From Stichopus chloronotus (Eukaryota; Echinodermata; Holothuroidea; Aspidochirotida; Stichopodidae), in assembly GCA_021234535.1 (NCBI GenBank), contig CM037830.1, positions 2,950,170 through 3,014,169 of the forward strand: DNA of 64,000 nt. Reading direction: 5' to 3'. Under the pieces are notes generated by a model that was not told the origin of the DNA, searched no databases, and worked only from the letters and a program-made list of their open reading frames with translations. A program made the translations under genes and the position numbers. Within the stretch, counting starts at the first letter, position 1. Each line of letters starts with the position of its first letter. Positions 47,316 to 58,699 of this stretch are shown here, piece by piece.

Positions 47316-47380
47316 GTGTTAGCTAGCACCCCGTCTCTCACTCTGTTTAGTTTTACCAACCTGAAGTTATCCCAGGATTC
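47316..47380. repeat. Segment shared with 50218-50282
   Basis: TTAGCTAGCACC-CGTCTCTCAC and TTTTACCAA-CTGAAG-TATCC occur in both places in the same orientation. Probably fragments of one dispersed element, perhaps part of the LINE. The second copy is at 50218-50282. Confidence 0.6.
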
Positions 47381-47399
47381 ATCCCAGGATTCATTAGTT

Positions 47400-48560
47400 T
47401 TTTAGTAATGTAGTTCTAAAAGAGTTGCTTTCTCTCAATATTCGTAAAGCCCTTGGCGGATGAAATTTATCAAATATTGTTGAGTTAATTTGCTCATCAT
47501 TTCTGTGTTTCACTGTCACTCAGTGGTCTCAAATAAATCTATGGTTGAAGGTTATATTCCTGAGGACTGGAGGTGCGCTAACATCACCCCAATTTTTAAG
47601 AAGGGAGTCAGTCTCATTAGTGTTGTTGGTAAGGTCATTGAATCTATTGTTAAAAAGTCTATGATTAGTTTCTTCAATAGTTACTCATTAATCAGAATGT
47701 CTCAACATGGCTTTTGTCGGAAATGGTCCTCCCTCACCAACAGGGGCATCAATCAAAATTGAAATGTGTGTGGGGGGGGGGGGGCGGCGGCGTTACATGT
47801 GTTGACTAACTGACAGATTTGAATGATTAAAGCTGATTAAAGCTGATTAAAGGATTTACTTGAGAAAGTCCAGCACAGGGCTACTACATTGATTAGTGCC
47901 TTCGGTGTTCCCTATAACATGTAACAGTAGATTACGTTTCTTAAATCTCACTTCACTTGAGGTGAGAAAATTGATACAAGTCTACAAGATTGTTCATGTT
48001 TTTGAATATTTATCGTTTTCTAGTGATTTTTTTCAAGTTTGTAAATAGTATAATTATAAGATGTCATTGTCTTAAATTCCTATAGACAATTAGAACTTTC
48101 ATAGTTTTCTTTTTCAGATTTACGGTACTATCTTAATCCACTTTTTAAGGAAAGAGAGCTTTTATGACAGGATTTTAATTTTTATTCTTTCACTTCAATC
48201 ATCTTACTGTCAGTTTCAGTGGCAAACGGTTATTACCTAAGAAACGTTTGTCCTTATTTGTTCTGGGTCAAACTACTTGTTTCATTGTTCACTGTTCACT
48301 GCTGTTCTCAAGCTTCCGTTAAAGCTGAGTGGACGTCTAGACATGACAGTGTTCTCTTGTCTTTTACAATCAGTGCACAATGAAACTATAAGAATAGTCA
48401 CCTATTGTTAGAACATATCTTCTCGCCACTCCTGAGGGGCTTACTCCAGAATTTCAATTGACAAATTCTTTTAGACGTTGAGATAGATTTGAATATTCAT
48501 TGAATAGGTTTCTACTCAAAACATTAGTTGCTTTGGAAAGCCTGCTAGACGGTTATGAAC
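47400..48560 (+). mobile_element. LINE reverse-transcriptase relic
   Basis: GYIPEDWRCANITPIFKKG, then (after a deletion) ISVVGKVIESIVKKSMISFF and MSQHGF are the palm-domain landmarks of a jockey/CR1-type reverse transcriptase. Further on, LEKVQHRATTLISAFGV and LTSLEVRKLIQVYKIVH match the region after the catalytic core, and a C-terminal RRRDRFEYSLNRFLLKT-like segment ends it near 48510. The FADD catalytic box is missing and there is a G-homopolymer near 47773, so it is dead. Confidence 0.75.
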
Positions 48561-51321
48561 CTCAACCTTGGTGGGTAGGTTCCTGGGTATGAGATGCAAT
48601 GTGCGATGACGTCATAAGTCAAGGTCAAAAGTCCCCGTTACTATAGCGCACACTACCACTAGAGTGTGTCACGTGCTGGTAGGGCATGGTATCAACATGA
48701 CTTTTACATCTTTGACTTTCCATTTAATGCGACACGGTACTTGAAACCCATGCAACCATGCTTTTGTGTCTGGTAGCAATGTCATTTTCCATACTTTAAT
48801 TGTTAGCTATTGCTATTGATTGATAGTGTCATGGATATACACCGTTAATATTTTATGATGTATGCACGATGTCGTTTAGTTCCGTAGTCTTTTCTTCCCT
48901 GATATATAACTTAACCATCTTTATTAACCTCTTAAGTCATATATCATAACTTTGTTCACCCCATTCATTTATTCCGCTCAACATGATATATGCGGCGACA
49001 AATGTTGTCTTTGTTTAATGAATGTACTCGTATACCTTTGTCTTTGAAATACGATTAAATATGTAGGCGCAAATTAATGAAAGCTTTATCGCCAAAGCGT
49101 GGTGCATTCTACGTAAAGATCCATCTTTCGAGAAATGAGAGTATCCTCGAGACCGTTCTAAGACTACAAACGGCAGAGGGTTTGTACCAGAAATTATTAC
49201 CTATAGGGTGGATGCCCTTCTAATTTTCATAGTAATAACAAGTGCTTTTACGTGATTATTATATCTTTTGATTAATGAGATATTTATGATCAGATGAAGC
49301 AGGGGAATTAAGTCACCAAATCAAGTTAGATTTTTGAAAGTACAGATAATATCTTGTAATCAAATCATGAATCTATCATCAAATATATACTTTCAAGTGT
49401 ATACTTCGTCTCAGTAACCAAACATAATTCTTTCCATAAAGGTCGTCGGCAACAACCCTTTTATACTGGTCGCAGTGTTATTGCGATATTACTTTATAGG
49501 TTTATCACTAAAGTTTCATGTATTTGTTGTTACCGTTAAGGTGTAAGTAACAATTGTACTGCTTGAAAGTAAGCACCTTCACCTCAATGGAATACGTCAT
49601 GTAAAAGTGTATAACAGTTTCAACATAAATCATACCAACAAACCTTCTGAAAACTTGACACAATGAACACTTTTGCGGTTGTCATGGTTACGTTACAGCT
49701 GTACTAAAAAAAGGAGGCCGTAGACCACATTGAACACTAAAACAATTACAACATCATTTCGCCTCACTGTAGGACGATCTATGAAGTCAATAAATTACAG
49801 GGACATTCAATAATATTTCTAATAAAGCAAAGCGAATGGTAAACTGTATGTCCCATGAAGAAAATAAATCCCAAAGTCTAGTTAAGACTTTAATTGCTTC
49901 AATCCATCAGTTCGATTAAGCGATGTACCGTAGTTCTATATACATATCAACATTTATCTTTTCACAACCTGTAATTTCAATTCATCCTCGCCGCAGTTTA
50001 CGATCTGAGCTTTGTCAAGTATGTACTTCTGTATTCATTTTGCCATGAAGGATAGCCTGTACCCATGGCAACGTTGCGTCTACGTCGAATCTTGAATCTG
50101 CCTCTAACAAAGATGTACTTTTCTTTCAATTTTGAAAAAAAGAAAGCCTTTAATAGATTATCAAACCTTTACGACGCTAACACAGTTGTTTACCATGTTA
50201 GGCAGAAATTAATTTTCCTTAGCTAGCACCTCGTCTCTCACTTTCTTTTGTTTTACCAATCTGAAGCTATCCGTCTTTTCAATGCGCAGAAAATCTTTGC
50301 CACCATTAGTCGATGGTGGTTGGACTGTCCGTGTTAGTTGGTCACTTTGCGTCATCGGAGGTAAAGAAAAAACTGTACCAGTGCGGGGCATTAAACTAGC
50401 CTCACTAGGACATATGCTAATAAAATATACATATGTTGTAAATATAGCAGTGTTGCTTTTACTGTTTAGGATACAGAAAGATCCTTTAGTGATGATATTG
50501 AAGACAATGATAAAAGAACAACGTCCAACAAACACAATCCGTGACTCAAATTAAACAATGTTATGAACACCATTACAGAACGCCATCTTTCTTAAATTGT
50601 ATATTTGACAAAGAAATGGTAACATAAAGAAATCGATTGGTATAATTTCATGAAAGTCCATCAACCCCATTATGATTTTTGTCGTCACAATACCAATTGG
50701 CTACTAGTATCCATCATAGTATATTCATATCTTCATCACAGTCATCATTACTGCTCTCATCATATAGACTAGATCGTTATCATCTTTATCGTGGCATCAT
50801 CATCATCCTTATCCTCGTTATAATCGTTGTTATCATTATCCTCATCCTCATCATTACCATGCTTTGCATCATCGCTATCATTAGCATTATCATTTTTCAT
50901 AATCCTCAAAACAATCATATTGATCATCACCCTTCACCACTGTCATTATTTTCATCATCCTCATTGTCATCATTAGCATCATCGTCGTAAGTGTCATCAT
51001 CCTCATCATTGTCATTGTAATCATCAGTCTTCATAGTTACCATTATCATCATCATCATAGTCATTATCATCTTCATCACTTTTAACTATCATCGGAAAAT
51101 CTGTTATCTTTATCTTGCTAGCGTTGCTTAAGTTATGAACCACTTCGTGTCACTTTAAGATGGTTAATTATACCACTGCTTACACTAATGATAAACCCTA
51201 ACGCACACAAACGTATTTATGTGGAAAAAACTGTAGAGTTGGTATTCATTAAAAAGTCAACTCTCATGTTAAGTGCGTCTCTCATATCAGCGGGGTTTAC
51301 ATTGACTTGAAAGTTTCAAAT
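48561..51321. other. Intergenic region upstream of the fibrinogen-domain gene
   Basis: No gene supported. It holds the repeat copy at 50218-50282 and the ATC-rich tract at 50740-51090. The promoter of the fibrinogen-domain gene should be near 51200-51320; I see no clear TATA box. Confidence 0.5.
50720..51095. repeat. Interrupted ATC/CAT microsatellite
   Basis: Long tract of CATCAT-type trinucleotides broken by substitutions. Explains the Ile/Ser-rich open frame across it. Confidence 0.9.
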
Positions 51322-51406
51322 ATGGACTTAAAAGTCAGTGTTAGATACATGTTCAGTATTTTGAGTTTAATATTGTTATTTATCAACACGACTCAAGGCC
51401 GCTGTC
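51322..51406 (+). CDS. Fibrinogen-domain gene exon 1: signal peptide
   Basis: Encodes MDLKVSVRYMFSILSLILL then FINTTQGRC; hydrophobic leader with likely cleavage after TQG. An in-frame Met at position 10 could also start translation and would still give a leader. Donor GTAAGT, phase 1. Confidence 0.85.
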
Positions 51407-54078
51407 GTAAGTATTAAAATAACTAAATTATTTTATTCCTTTGAGAGAGTTTCGGTATCTGTGTATTTCTAAACCAGTATACGAAGGAGATTAGTTTAGT
51501 TTTCCAATAAAACCAATTTAATTTTCTCTTTACTTTTTAAATGGATTTTCGTTATGGTTTTAAGAGAACTTGAATGACCCTTCAATTGCCTCAGAATGTA
51601 TACACTAATGAGACAATTTTCCAATGTAGTATTAGGCCTAACTAGTTCTTCGTCTCTATAAATGATCGGTATTACAAAGAATATAATTTTGGTCTGCATA
51701 TCCATAACGAGTGTTTCTGCATTGCTGTCGATAGCATTCCTACTTGCTACGCGGGGTAATAGTGCACTGAATTAATCTACGGTGGAATGTTAAAATGTAC
51801 TTTTGAAAATGTACTTTTGGACAAGAAATTGGTTCAACGTATATCAAAACATAACATGTGGAACGATAACAAAGAAATTACATTACCTGTTTCCTCTGTC
51901 ACTTTGCAAATGGATCAAAATGCCCACTTATTGTTTAGATTTTTCTTTGATAAACATCAAAGTGACATGTATTTAATTTCTGCTTTGAGTATATTTTCAA
52001 AAGCAGATACTCATGGAAGAGTAATCGCACCCAGCAGATATTCATATTTGTTAGTACATGAAATTAGTATTTTAAAATACGATATTCTCATAATCTGAAC
52101 TTTCTTTACATATTAAATGGAATAACATGAAAAAGCATATTTGTCAGTTACATCACTAATGAATTTTGATAGGTTACAAGTCACACTTTGGAGAGAATAT
52201 GAGAAATAATCCTCAATGCACTAATAGGCGTCTTTTGCTTATATAACACACCAAATAAGGTCACATATGAACTTATTATGGATTTTATCACTTACGGCAT
52301 TAAAATGTATTTGAATTCTGAACACTAAATGCAAGTTTGAAATTGTCGTCTACAAGGACTCACATTCGTACATTTGTGACTCAAACTCAATTACAGGTCT
52401 CTGTGAATTTGAAGAAAGATTCCCAAACGCGAGCAGGACATGTTTCAACAATCGTAAGTTACTTTTAGTAACATATGTGCATAATTTAATATCTTAAACT
52501 AGAAGAAATATCTTGAACTAGGAAAAAACAAACAGCATGCAGGAACAATCGTGCTTCATCTTTCTCAAAGTGAGCTATAAAGGTATAACGCTTTACTCAT
52601 AATCGTTCACTCATTGGACTGTATATATACGTATTAGCCATGACACCTATTTCCCTGGTTACAAGGCATGGATATTGCCATTTTTACTACGGAGAAACGC
52701 AATTAAAATTTTTGATAAATACTATATTATTTGGTTATAGAATTTCACTTAGCAAATCAATCATTGATTCTAAATATTCTTCAATTGATTTGTTTCTTGG
52801 TGCTGATATGGAAAATTAAGAGATTTGCATTGTTTCTGCTTGTCGTCCATGCATTTTTGCTAATTGATAATTTTTATTGTTTGTTTGCTAGTTTAACTTT
52901 TGTATATGTGGTTGTCAAATAGGTTCTGCTGAAACATGCCCGATGAACATGATACAAGGTAAATGCTCAACTTGTCAAGGGACATGCTCAGATCCGAATC
53001 AGCGTCAAGGTTGTCACACTAGTTGTGATTACACGTCAAACTGTGTGTGTCCAGAAGGGTTTCTGTTGCAGAATGGTTCCTGCGTTGCTGCTCAAAACTG
53101 TCTATTTCTACGTAACGCTTCGTTGTTTGAGGACTGTTATGCGGCATACACTGCAGGAATGACAACAGACGGTGTCTACACCACGGTGCCAGATGGTAGG
53201 ATCGATTTACGGTTTAACGTGTCCTGCGATATGACTACTGACGGCGGTGGATGGACGGTCAGTTGCATTTGCAAAAAATTTGGCTGATTTTTAATCCTTT
53301 ACAGTAGGGAAATTTGTAGAGGAAGAATCAGTAAAATGATAATAGTACTTGTCGAATAATCCGGCTTAACTACATAAAGTCTAAACAAGAACGTGTCCTG
53401 AAGAGTGACTTTTGGACTTTCCAATACAAATTGCTTCATTAAGTACCAACTTCATGCAAATTGTACTCTTAAAATTTCATTTAATATCTATCTGTTTCAA
53501 CAATCGAAGAAATAATTAAGCAAAAGTATCAGGAATGGTCTTTTTGAACAATCTCAATGAAAATAGGTTCCTTTTTGTGAGTAAGTCTGAAAAAAGTGTT
53601 GCTTCTCCATAACGATTTCACAAACTACGTTTTATATTTTAAAGGTCATTCAAAGACGGAGAGATGGCTCGATTCCGTTTAATCGCAATTGGGCAGAATA
53701 TAAAATCGGTTTTGGAAATCCAAATGGAGAATTTTGGTTGGGAAATGACATCATTTCCCATTTGACTACATGGAGCGTACACGAGTTACGTATTGACATG
53801 CTAAGCAGTACCCGTGGCTCTTTGATGACAAAGTACGACTCATTTTTGATGGATGATGAGGGCAGCCAGTACAAATTGACAGTGGGAAACGTTATCACGT
53901 CCACAGGTATGGTATGATATACAATGTTGAGTCAGCATCACAGTAGTAAACGTCTGTGAATAAGATGATGACCATAATCATCACTATCATTATGATCATT
54001 ACCACCGTCGTCATTTTCATAATCATGTGATCGTCATAATCATCATTATCGTCATCATCATCACTTTTTATCATCACT

Positions 54079-54112
<34 letters not shown>

Positions 54113-56688
54113 CTTTCATCATCATCATTATCATCATCACTTTCATCATCATCATCATCATCATGACTTACCCATGAGTAATTTCACTCAATCTTATATC
54201 TTTCAGTTAGTTTTGAACTGCAGAGGTGAGGGGGGGGGTGAAGCACATCATCAGTTGATAAGTTTTGCTTTAGACTATAAGTGGTCATGGGTGACGTTCA
54301 ATGTCCATGACCTAATTAATTCTGAATATCTCTTCATTCATGATATGCTAACTTGAGTATTAAGTCTTAGTCTCCCTCCCGCCGCCTCCCCACATTTTAA
54401 ATATTTCTCTCCTCCTTGTTCTTTTTTCTTTTCCATTCATTCAATCTATTTTCTCAAAATCATCTCAATTTTTCGACGAACGCAAAACGTCATGCACAAA
54501 CCACGGTCTCGCAGTCAAACAAAACAACAATCTCGGCAACCCCCCCCCCCCCCTCCACAACTCTCCGAACAAAGCAGAGCATTTGTAGTAAATAAAAAAA
54601 AAATTGATGTAACATCGACCAATGCTAAACATTTACCACTGTTACCAATGACGGAGCTAGCAGTTTCAGTTACAGGGGGAGGGGTGGAGGACGAAAATGG
54701 CGTGTAGGGAAGCTGCATAATAAAAATACCCACTGTTCTTCAAAGATACTGAAGGAGTGTGAGTGCCGGCAGGACTATAAGGGTTTCGTCAGATAGTGTT
54801 GCAATTTTAGGCGCCATTTGGCCTCCAACTGCGCGAACATTGCATGTACGTGCCTGTAGGTTAGTCACACGTTAATACGTGACCTAAAATTATCATTCAG
54901 GGAAAACAAACATGTAAACGGCAATTTAATTGGTTAATATGTCTCACAAAGGATCAATAAAGTTTGATTCAAAATGGCGTCAAATAACCAGTTGCCCCAA
55001 CTATCTCTGAATAGAAATCCTAAGGGCTATCTTGGCGGAGCGCCACCATTAGTTGGTGGTGGACATACAAGGACATTTTGGCTTTTCATACTCCCCAGAT
55101 GACTGGAAACGACTCTTCCATAAGCTGCATATCCACAATTTTGAAACAGGGATCTCATATTTGCAATTTCTCAAGTTAATGAGAGCAAAAGTAAATCTAT
55201 AGAAATGCTAACACATAACAGGCGGGGTGAGCTGATGCAAGAATCAGAATCAGAGAGAGAAGCAGAAAAAATTATGTATCCTCTTTCATATATACTTGGA
55301 GCACTAGGCAAATGTTTTGGTGGGGATGAACATAACTTTAGACCCACACCTTTTCATCGGAGTCACAGTGATTGTTTGCAGGGGGTCAAGAGACTGAAAG
55401 TGCTCCACAATTCAATAAAGTCAGAAAATTAGTAACACTATCATTATTTCCTGGATGCGGAAGGCGTTGAAGTGCTCAAACTTTTTTTTACCTTCTCTTT
55501 CATTTTTCCTTATTAGTATCTTTTTCCTATCTTTCGATTATTTTTCTCTTCTCATGAAAAGCTGGAAAACGGCACCGAAAATCAATTTAAGTTGGTGTGG
55601 GGGGGGGGGGGGGGACGACCACCCCAACCGTATGGTATCCCTGCCACTGACTGTTATACCTCACAAATCCTTGAACAAGGCAGTGTCGTTATAAGAATTT
55701 AGACAAATAAAATAATAACTGGATACACATTTCCAAATATTCAAATTTGTTCAACAACCATGCATTGAAATGAATCAATCAGTAACAATAATATTATGAA
55801 CAGGAACTATGTGGAAAATAAAATTTAAGTTATCCTCTTGCACTTCAAACTCTCTGGAATGTAGGCAGATTTGCATTCTCTCGCTGTATTCTGTCTTAAA
55901 AGAATATGGTTTCAATGGCAACATTAAAATATCTACTGTTTTGATTTTTCATGCGATTTCTTGCGAAATGGTATCAAAACAGATATGCAGGTAGCGAATG
56001 CTTCCCTTTTTCTTTCTCCTTTTTATTCTACAATGTACGTCATATATACTAAACTGATACTATACCTATGAAACAAAAAGATTGTTGTATATTTAAATAC
56101 ATGGAAACAATGAAACTTGTAAAGAATATAGCAACCAACCTGCATTTGACGGAGAACGCCCGGCAATACTTATATGTACCGTAATGATGAGTGTAACTTA
56201 AAAACAACCTTAAATATTAAAATGATAGAAAAAAATTATACGGTGATAGGAACAATTGTACATTTCACTGTAAGACCTAGCAGATAGAACACCGTGTATC
56301 ATCATTGTATATCCATCCGTTCACATAACACGTACCCGTCCAAAGCCCTATACACACAGCTACATCGCCAGTCAGACAGACAGACAGAATTTACGAATCG
56401 CTTTTTCCTCTCCTCTTTGTAATTTCAGTCCCATTTGACTACATGCGTCGGATCAGCGGAAAGAAGTTTACTACCAAGGATAGAGACAATGACCGCCAAC
56501 AACAATACAATTGCGTGACACGGTGGGGCGGTGGAGGAGGCTGGTGGGTCGGAAATTGCGCTGACGTCTTTTTCAACGGACTGTACGGATCTAAGCATTG
56601 GAATGGAATCTGCGTAAAAATAGACAATTATGGAGGTTATGATTGTGGACTGACCCACGTTGAGATGAAAATACGTCCCCGAAATTGA
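51322..56688 (+). CDS. Secreted TIL + fibrinogen C-terminal domain protein (gene span, 5 exons)
   Basis: Exons 51322-51406, 52397-52453, 52923-53257, 53645-53906 and 56429-56688 join in phases 1, 1, 0, 1 to give 332 residues and a TGA stop. Layout: signal peptide (about 1-26), a short Cys-containing linker, a trypsin-inhibitor-like Cys-rich domain (residues 53-107, ten Cys), then a fibrinogen-related domain (about 118-332). Such proteins in invertebrates bind sugars or acetyl groups on microbes, are often blood-cell products, and can expand into immune families (known for FREPs and ficolin/tachylectin types). The role here is inferred. No gene symbol assigned. Confidence 0.9.
52397..52453 (+). 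CDS. Fibrinogen-domain gene exon 2: short Cys linker
   Basis: 57 bp, acceptor AATTACAG, donor GTAAGT, phase 1-1. Reads LCEFEERFPNASRTCFNN between split Arg codons. Two Cys and an N-A-S sequon. Being symmetric it could be skipped without a frameshift. Confidence 0.8.
52923..53257 (+). CDS. Fibrinogen-domain gene exon 3: TIL domain and start of fibrinogen domain
   Basis: 335 bp, acceptor AAATAG, donor GTCAGT, phase 1-0. Ten Cys between CPMNMIQGKC and GSCVAAQNC with the CVCPEGF core mark a TIL domain. Then EDCYAAYTAGMTTDGVYTTV and SCDMTTDGGGWT begin the fibrinogen domain. Confidence 0.9.
53645..53906 (+). CDS. Fibrinogen-domain gene exon 4: central fibrinogen domain
   Basis: 262 bp, acceptor TTTTAAAG, donor GTATGG, phase 0-1. 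Begins VIQRRRDGSIPFNRNWAEYK, with GFGNPNGEFWLGNDIISHLT and a YDSFLMDDEGSQYKL segment: the hallmark A- and B-subdomain strings of the family. Confidence 0.92.
53960..54170. repeat. TCA/ATC microsatellite in the last intron
   Basis: Dense CATCAT repeats about 60 bp downstream of exon 4. The poly-His and poly-Met open frames here are artefacts. Confidence 0.95.
54538..54556. repeat. C homopolymer
   Basis: Run of about 14 C followed by more C/T; intronic. Confidence 0.9.
55020..55400 (+). repeat. Dispersed repeat, left member of an inverted pair
   Basis: Matches the reverse complement of 57600-57960. Shared strings include GATTGTTTGCAGGGGGTCAAG, TTAATGAGAGCAAAAGTAAATC and GATCTCA-TTTGCA. The pair flanks the last exon of the fibrinogen-domain gene. 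Confidence 0.75.
55598..55613. repeat. G homopolymer
   Basis: Run of about 16 G in the last intron; likely length-variable. Confidence 0.9.
56429..56688 (+). CDS. Fibrinogen-domain gene exon 5: Ca-binding and ligand loop
   Basis: 260 bp, acceptor AATTTCAG, phase 1 to stop. FTTKDRDND holds the usual D-x-D Ca2+ site, and YNCVTRWGGGGGWWVGNCAD with FFNGLYG forms the disulfide and recognition region. The end departs from the norm: where most members have GIVW...W, it has GICVKIDNYGGYDCG, adding a Cys pair before HVEMKIRPRN. Confidence 0.9.
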
Positions 56689-58585
56689 TTGTCTTCGAAA
56701 AATGACCACGATAGAAGGTATAGTCCCAGAATATATCAATAGCGCCAGCAACTCTGTCTCGCTTTTGATCGCGTCAAATTGACGGTTTGCTATTCATCCA
56801 TAGCTGATTGCCAAGAAATACGGTACATGGAAAGATGATCATTCTTGGAAAAGTTGTGGCATGTACCTAGTCCTGACAGGATTTCTAAAATGTGCTAAAA
56901 TCATGTCTCCCTTATGAACACCCGTCTCTGCATGATAGAACAAGAGGTGATATCGAGTCATCCCATCATGGTTAGGTTTTGTTTCTTCGATGAAACCTTA
57001 TTATATGTATGATATCATGTGAGGATTGGCTTTGACATAGGTCGCTGAGATAGTCATTTTGTCATGACTCCATATCATTCCCGTTTGTCACTTTGATACT
57101 TAGAATGATTATAGATGGTTTTAGCGAAAGTTAAGTAAAAGCAAGGTTGAATTAATATCGTGAATTTACACTGAAAACTGCTTCAAAGGATAGCTAACTC
57201 TAGTGCCAAGTACTAGAGAAAAGTGTGCACTGCCCTGATAGAGAAAATTCGAAGTAACGACACACAATAGGCGGTTATTTCGTAAGTATAAAATGACATG
57301 GTAGACAAGAAATAACTGATAATAGAGCATTTAGCGATTACCAGCTCCCCTTTCAGCTTTTCACAAAAAAGAAGAAAAAATAGTAAAATGTAGAAGAAGA
57401 TAAGGCTGAGAAAAAAGTGAAAGAGATAGTAAAGAGATACAAGTTTGAGTACTTCAGCCACTTCATCCCTAATCCAAAAATCTGTCATGCCCCAACGTAA
57501 CAGGGGGCATACTGTATATCTGTATATAGTGTATAGAAAGGGTGCATTATAATAACTGAGAGAACGCCACCTGCAGCGGGAAGCTAGTACAGAGTCTGCT
57601 CCACAGGCTACTTGACCCCCTGCAAACAATCAATGTGACTCTATTAATAAACATCAAGGGTGGATCCAAATATATGTTCATCCCCAATCCAAGTAATCCA
57701 AGAATATATGACAGTGAATACATAAATTATGAGTCCTTGCATCATCCATCTGATATGTATTAGTATTTTCATAGATTTACTTTTGCTCTCATTAATTTGA
57801 GAAAATGCAAACGTGAGATCGGAGGGTGTGTCCAACCTACTGTGCATATGCAGCTTATAAGCCCCAGAAATGCTATTTTCGGCTATTTAGGGAGTTTGAA
57901 AAACTGAAATTTCCTTGTTCGCTAACCGATGGTGGCGCTTCGCTAAGATCGTTAATTGCGTAAACGTTAGTCTTTTTTAACAATGGGGTTTCAACAACTT
58001 TCTGCATTGATTTCCTTTTTCATTTAGTTCTGTCATACTACGGTCTGGAGTTTGCTGGTCATAGAAAACGTATAATACTGAAATAGATGAACGATTTTAT
58101 TTTATATCATTTCAGCTATGTAAGGTCATCTCAGTTCACAATATAGCCTACCGAATACTTAACTCTGTCAAAGAATAATTTAATTTTTGAGAAGCGTCCT
58201 CCTTATCGCTCTTTGTTTTTTTCTGTTCAGTTACCGTGTCCATATGGTCCATATGCGGTCTTTGTCAATTCTAGCAGCCCAATTATAGTCTATTTAAAAT
58301 CCGTTTTTGTACCGTCTTCTTCGCTGAAATTAAATTGGCATGACCACATGATTATTCAAACACTTACTCCGTCAACTATTTATCTTATGCTATAAAACAT
58401 ACAATAAATTACCACATAAGATGTCTGAACAGTTTATACAACTTGACTTTCACCTTTGGTCATATTACTTGTTATCTTAACAGTAAACATTGTTGCAACT
58501 GAACACCTGTTGCGCGGGTTACATGAGGCTTTGTATAAGTACAGTAAACGTTCTTGATTGAGTGGGTATCGCAATGTTACTAGTA
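56689..58585. other. 3' flank of the fibrinogen-domain gene
   Basis: Contains the inverted repeat copy above and no supported gene. No convincing AATAAA seen within the first few hundred bases, so the poly(A) site is unknown. Confidence 0.4.
57600..57960 (-). repeat. Dispersed repeat, right member of an inverted pair
   Basis: Reverse-complement copy of 55020-55400, about 900 bp past the stop codon. Identity is patchy but runs the whole length in order. Confidence 0.75.
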
Positions 58586-58667
58586 GACGAGGTGGCCGAG
58601 TGGTTAAGGCGATGGACTGCTAATCCATTGTGCTCTGCACGCGTGGGTTCGAATCCCATCTTCGTCG
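58586..58667 (+). tRNA. tRNA-Ser(GCT): tRNA-Ser (anticodon GCT)
   Basis: 82 bases including the discriminator G. The acceptor arm GACGAGG pairs with CTTCGTC; box A is TGGCCGAGTGG, the anticodon stem ATGGA/TCCAT encloses loop CTGCTAA (anticodon GCT, reading AGC/AGT), a long variable arm marks a type II tRNA as expected for Ser, and box B is GGTTCGAATCC. A short T run at about 58678 could end Pol III transcription. Looks intact and functional; no intron. Confidence 0.95.
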
Positions 58668-58699
58668 ATCCCTATGCTTTTGCAGGAACTAACAAATAT

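Noticed and set aside
50209..50535. 108-codon minus-strand frame ending RLVKQKKVRDEVLAKEN
   Set aside because: Overlaps the dispersed repeat shared with 47316; no motif and no splice partners.
53895..54356. Poly-Met/Asp and poly-His open frames
   Set aside because: Translation of a CAT microsatellite in an intron.
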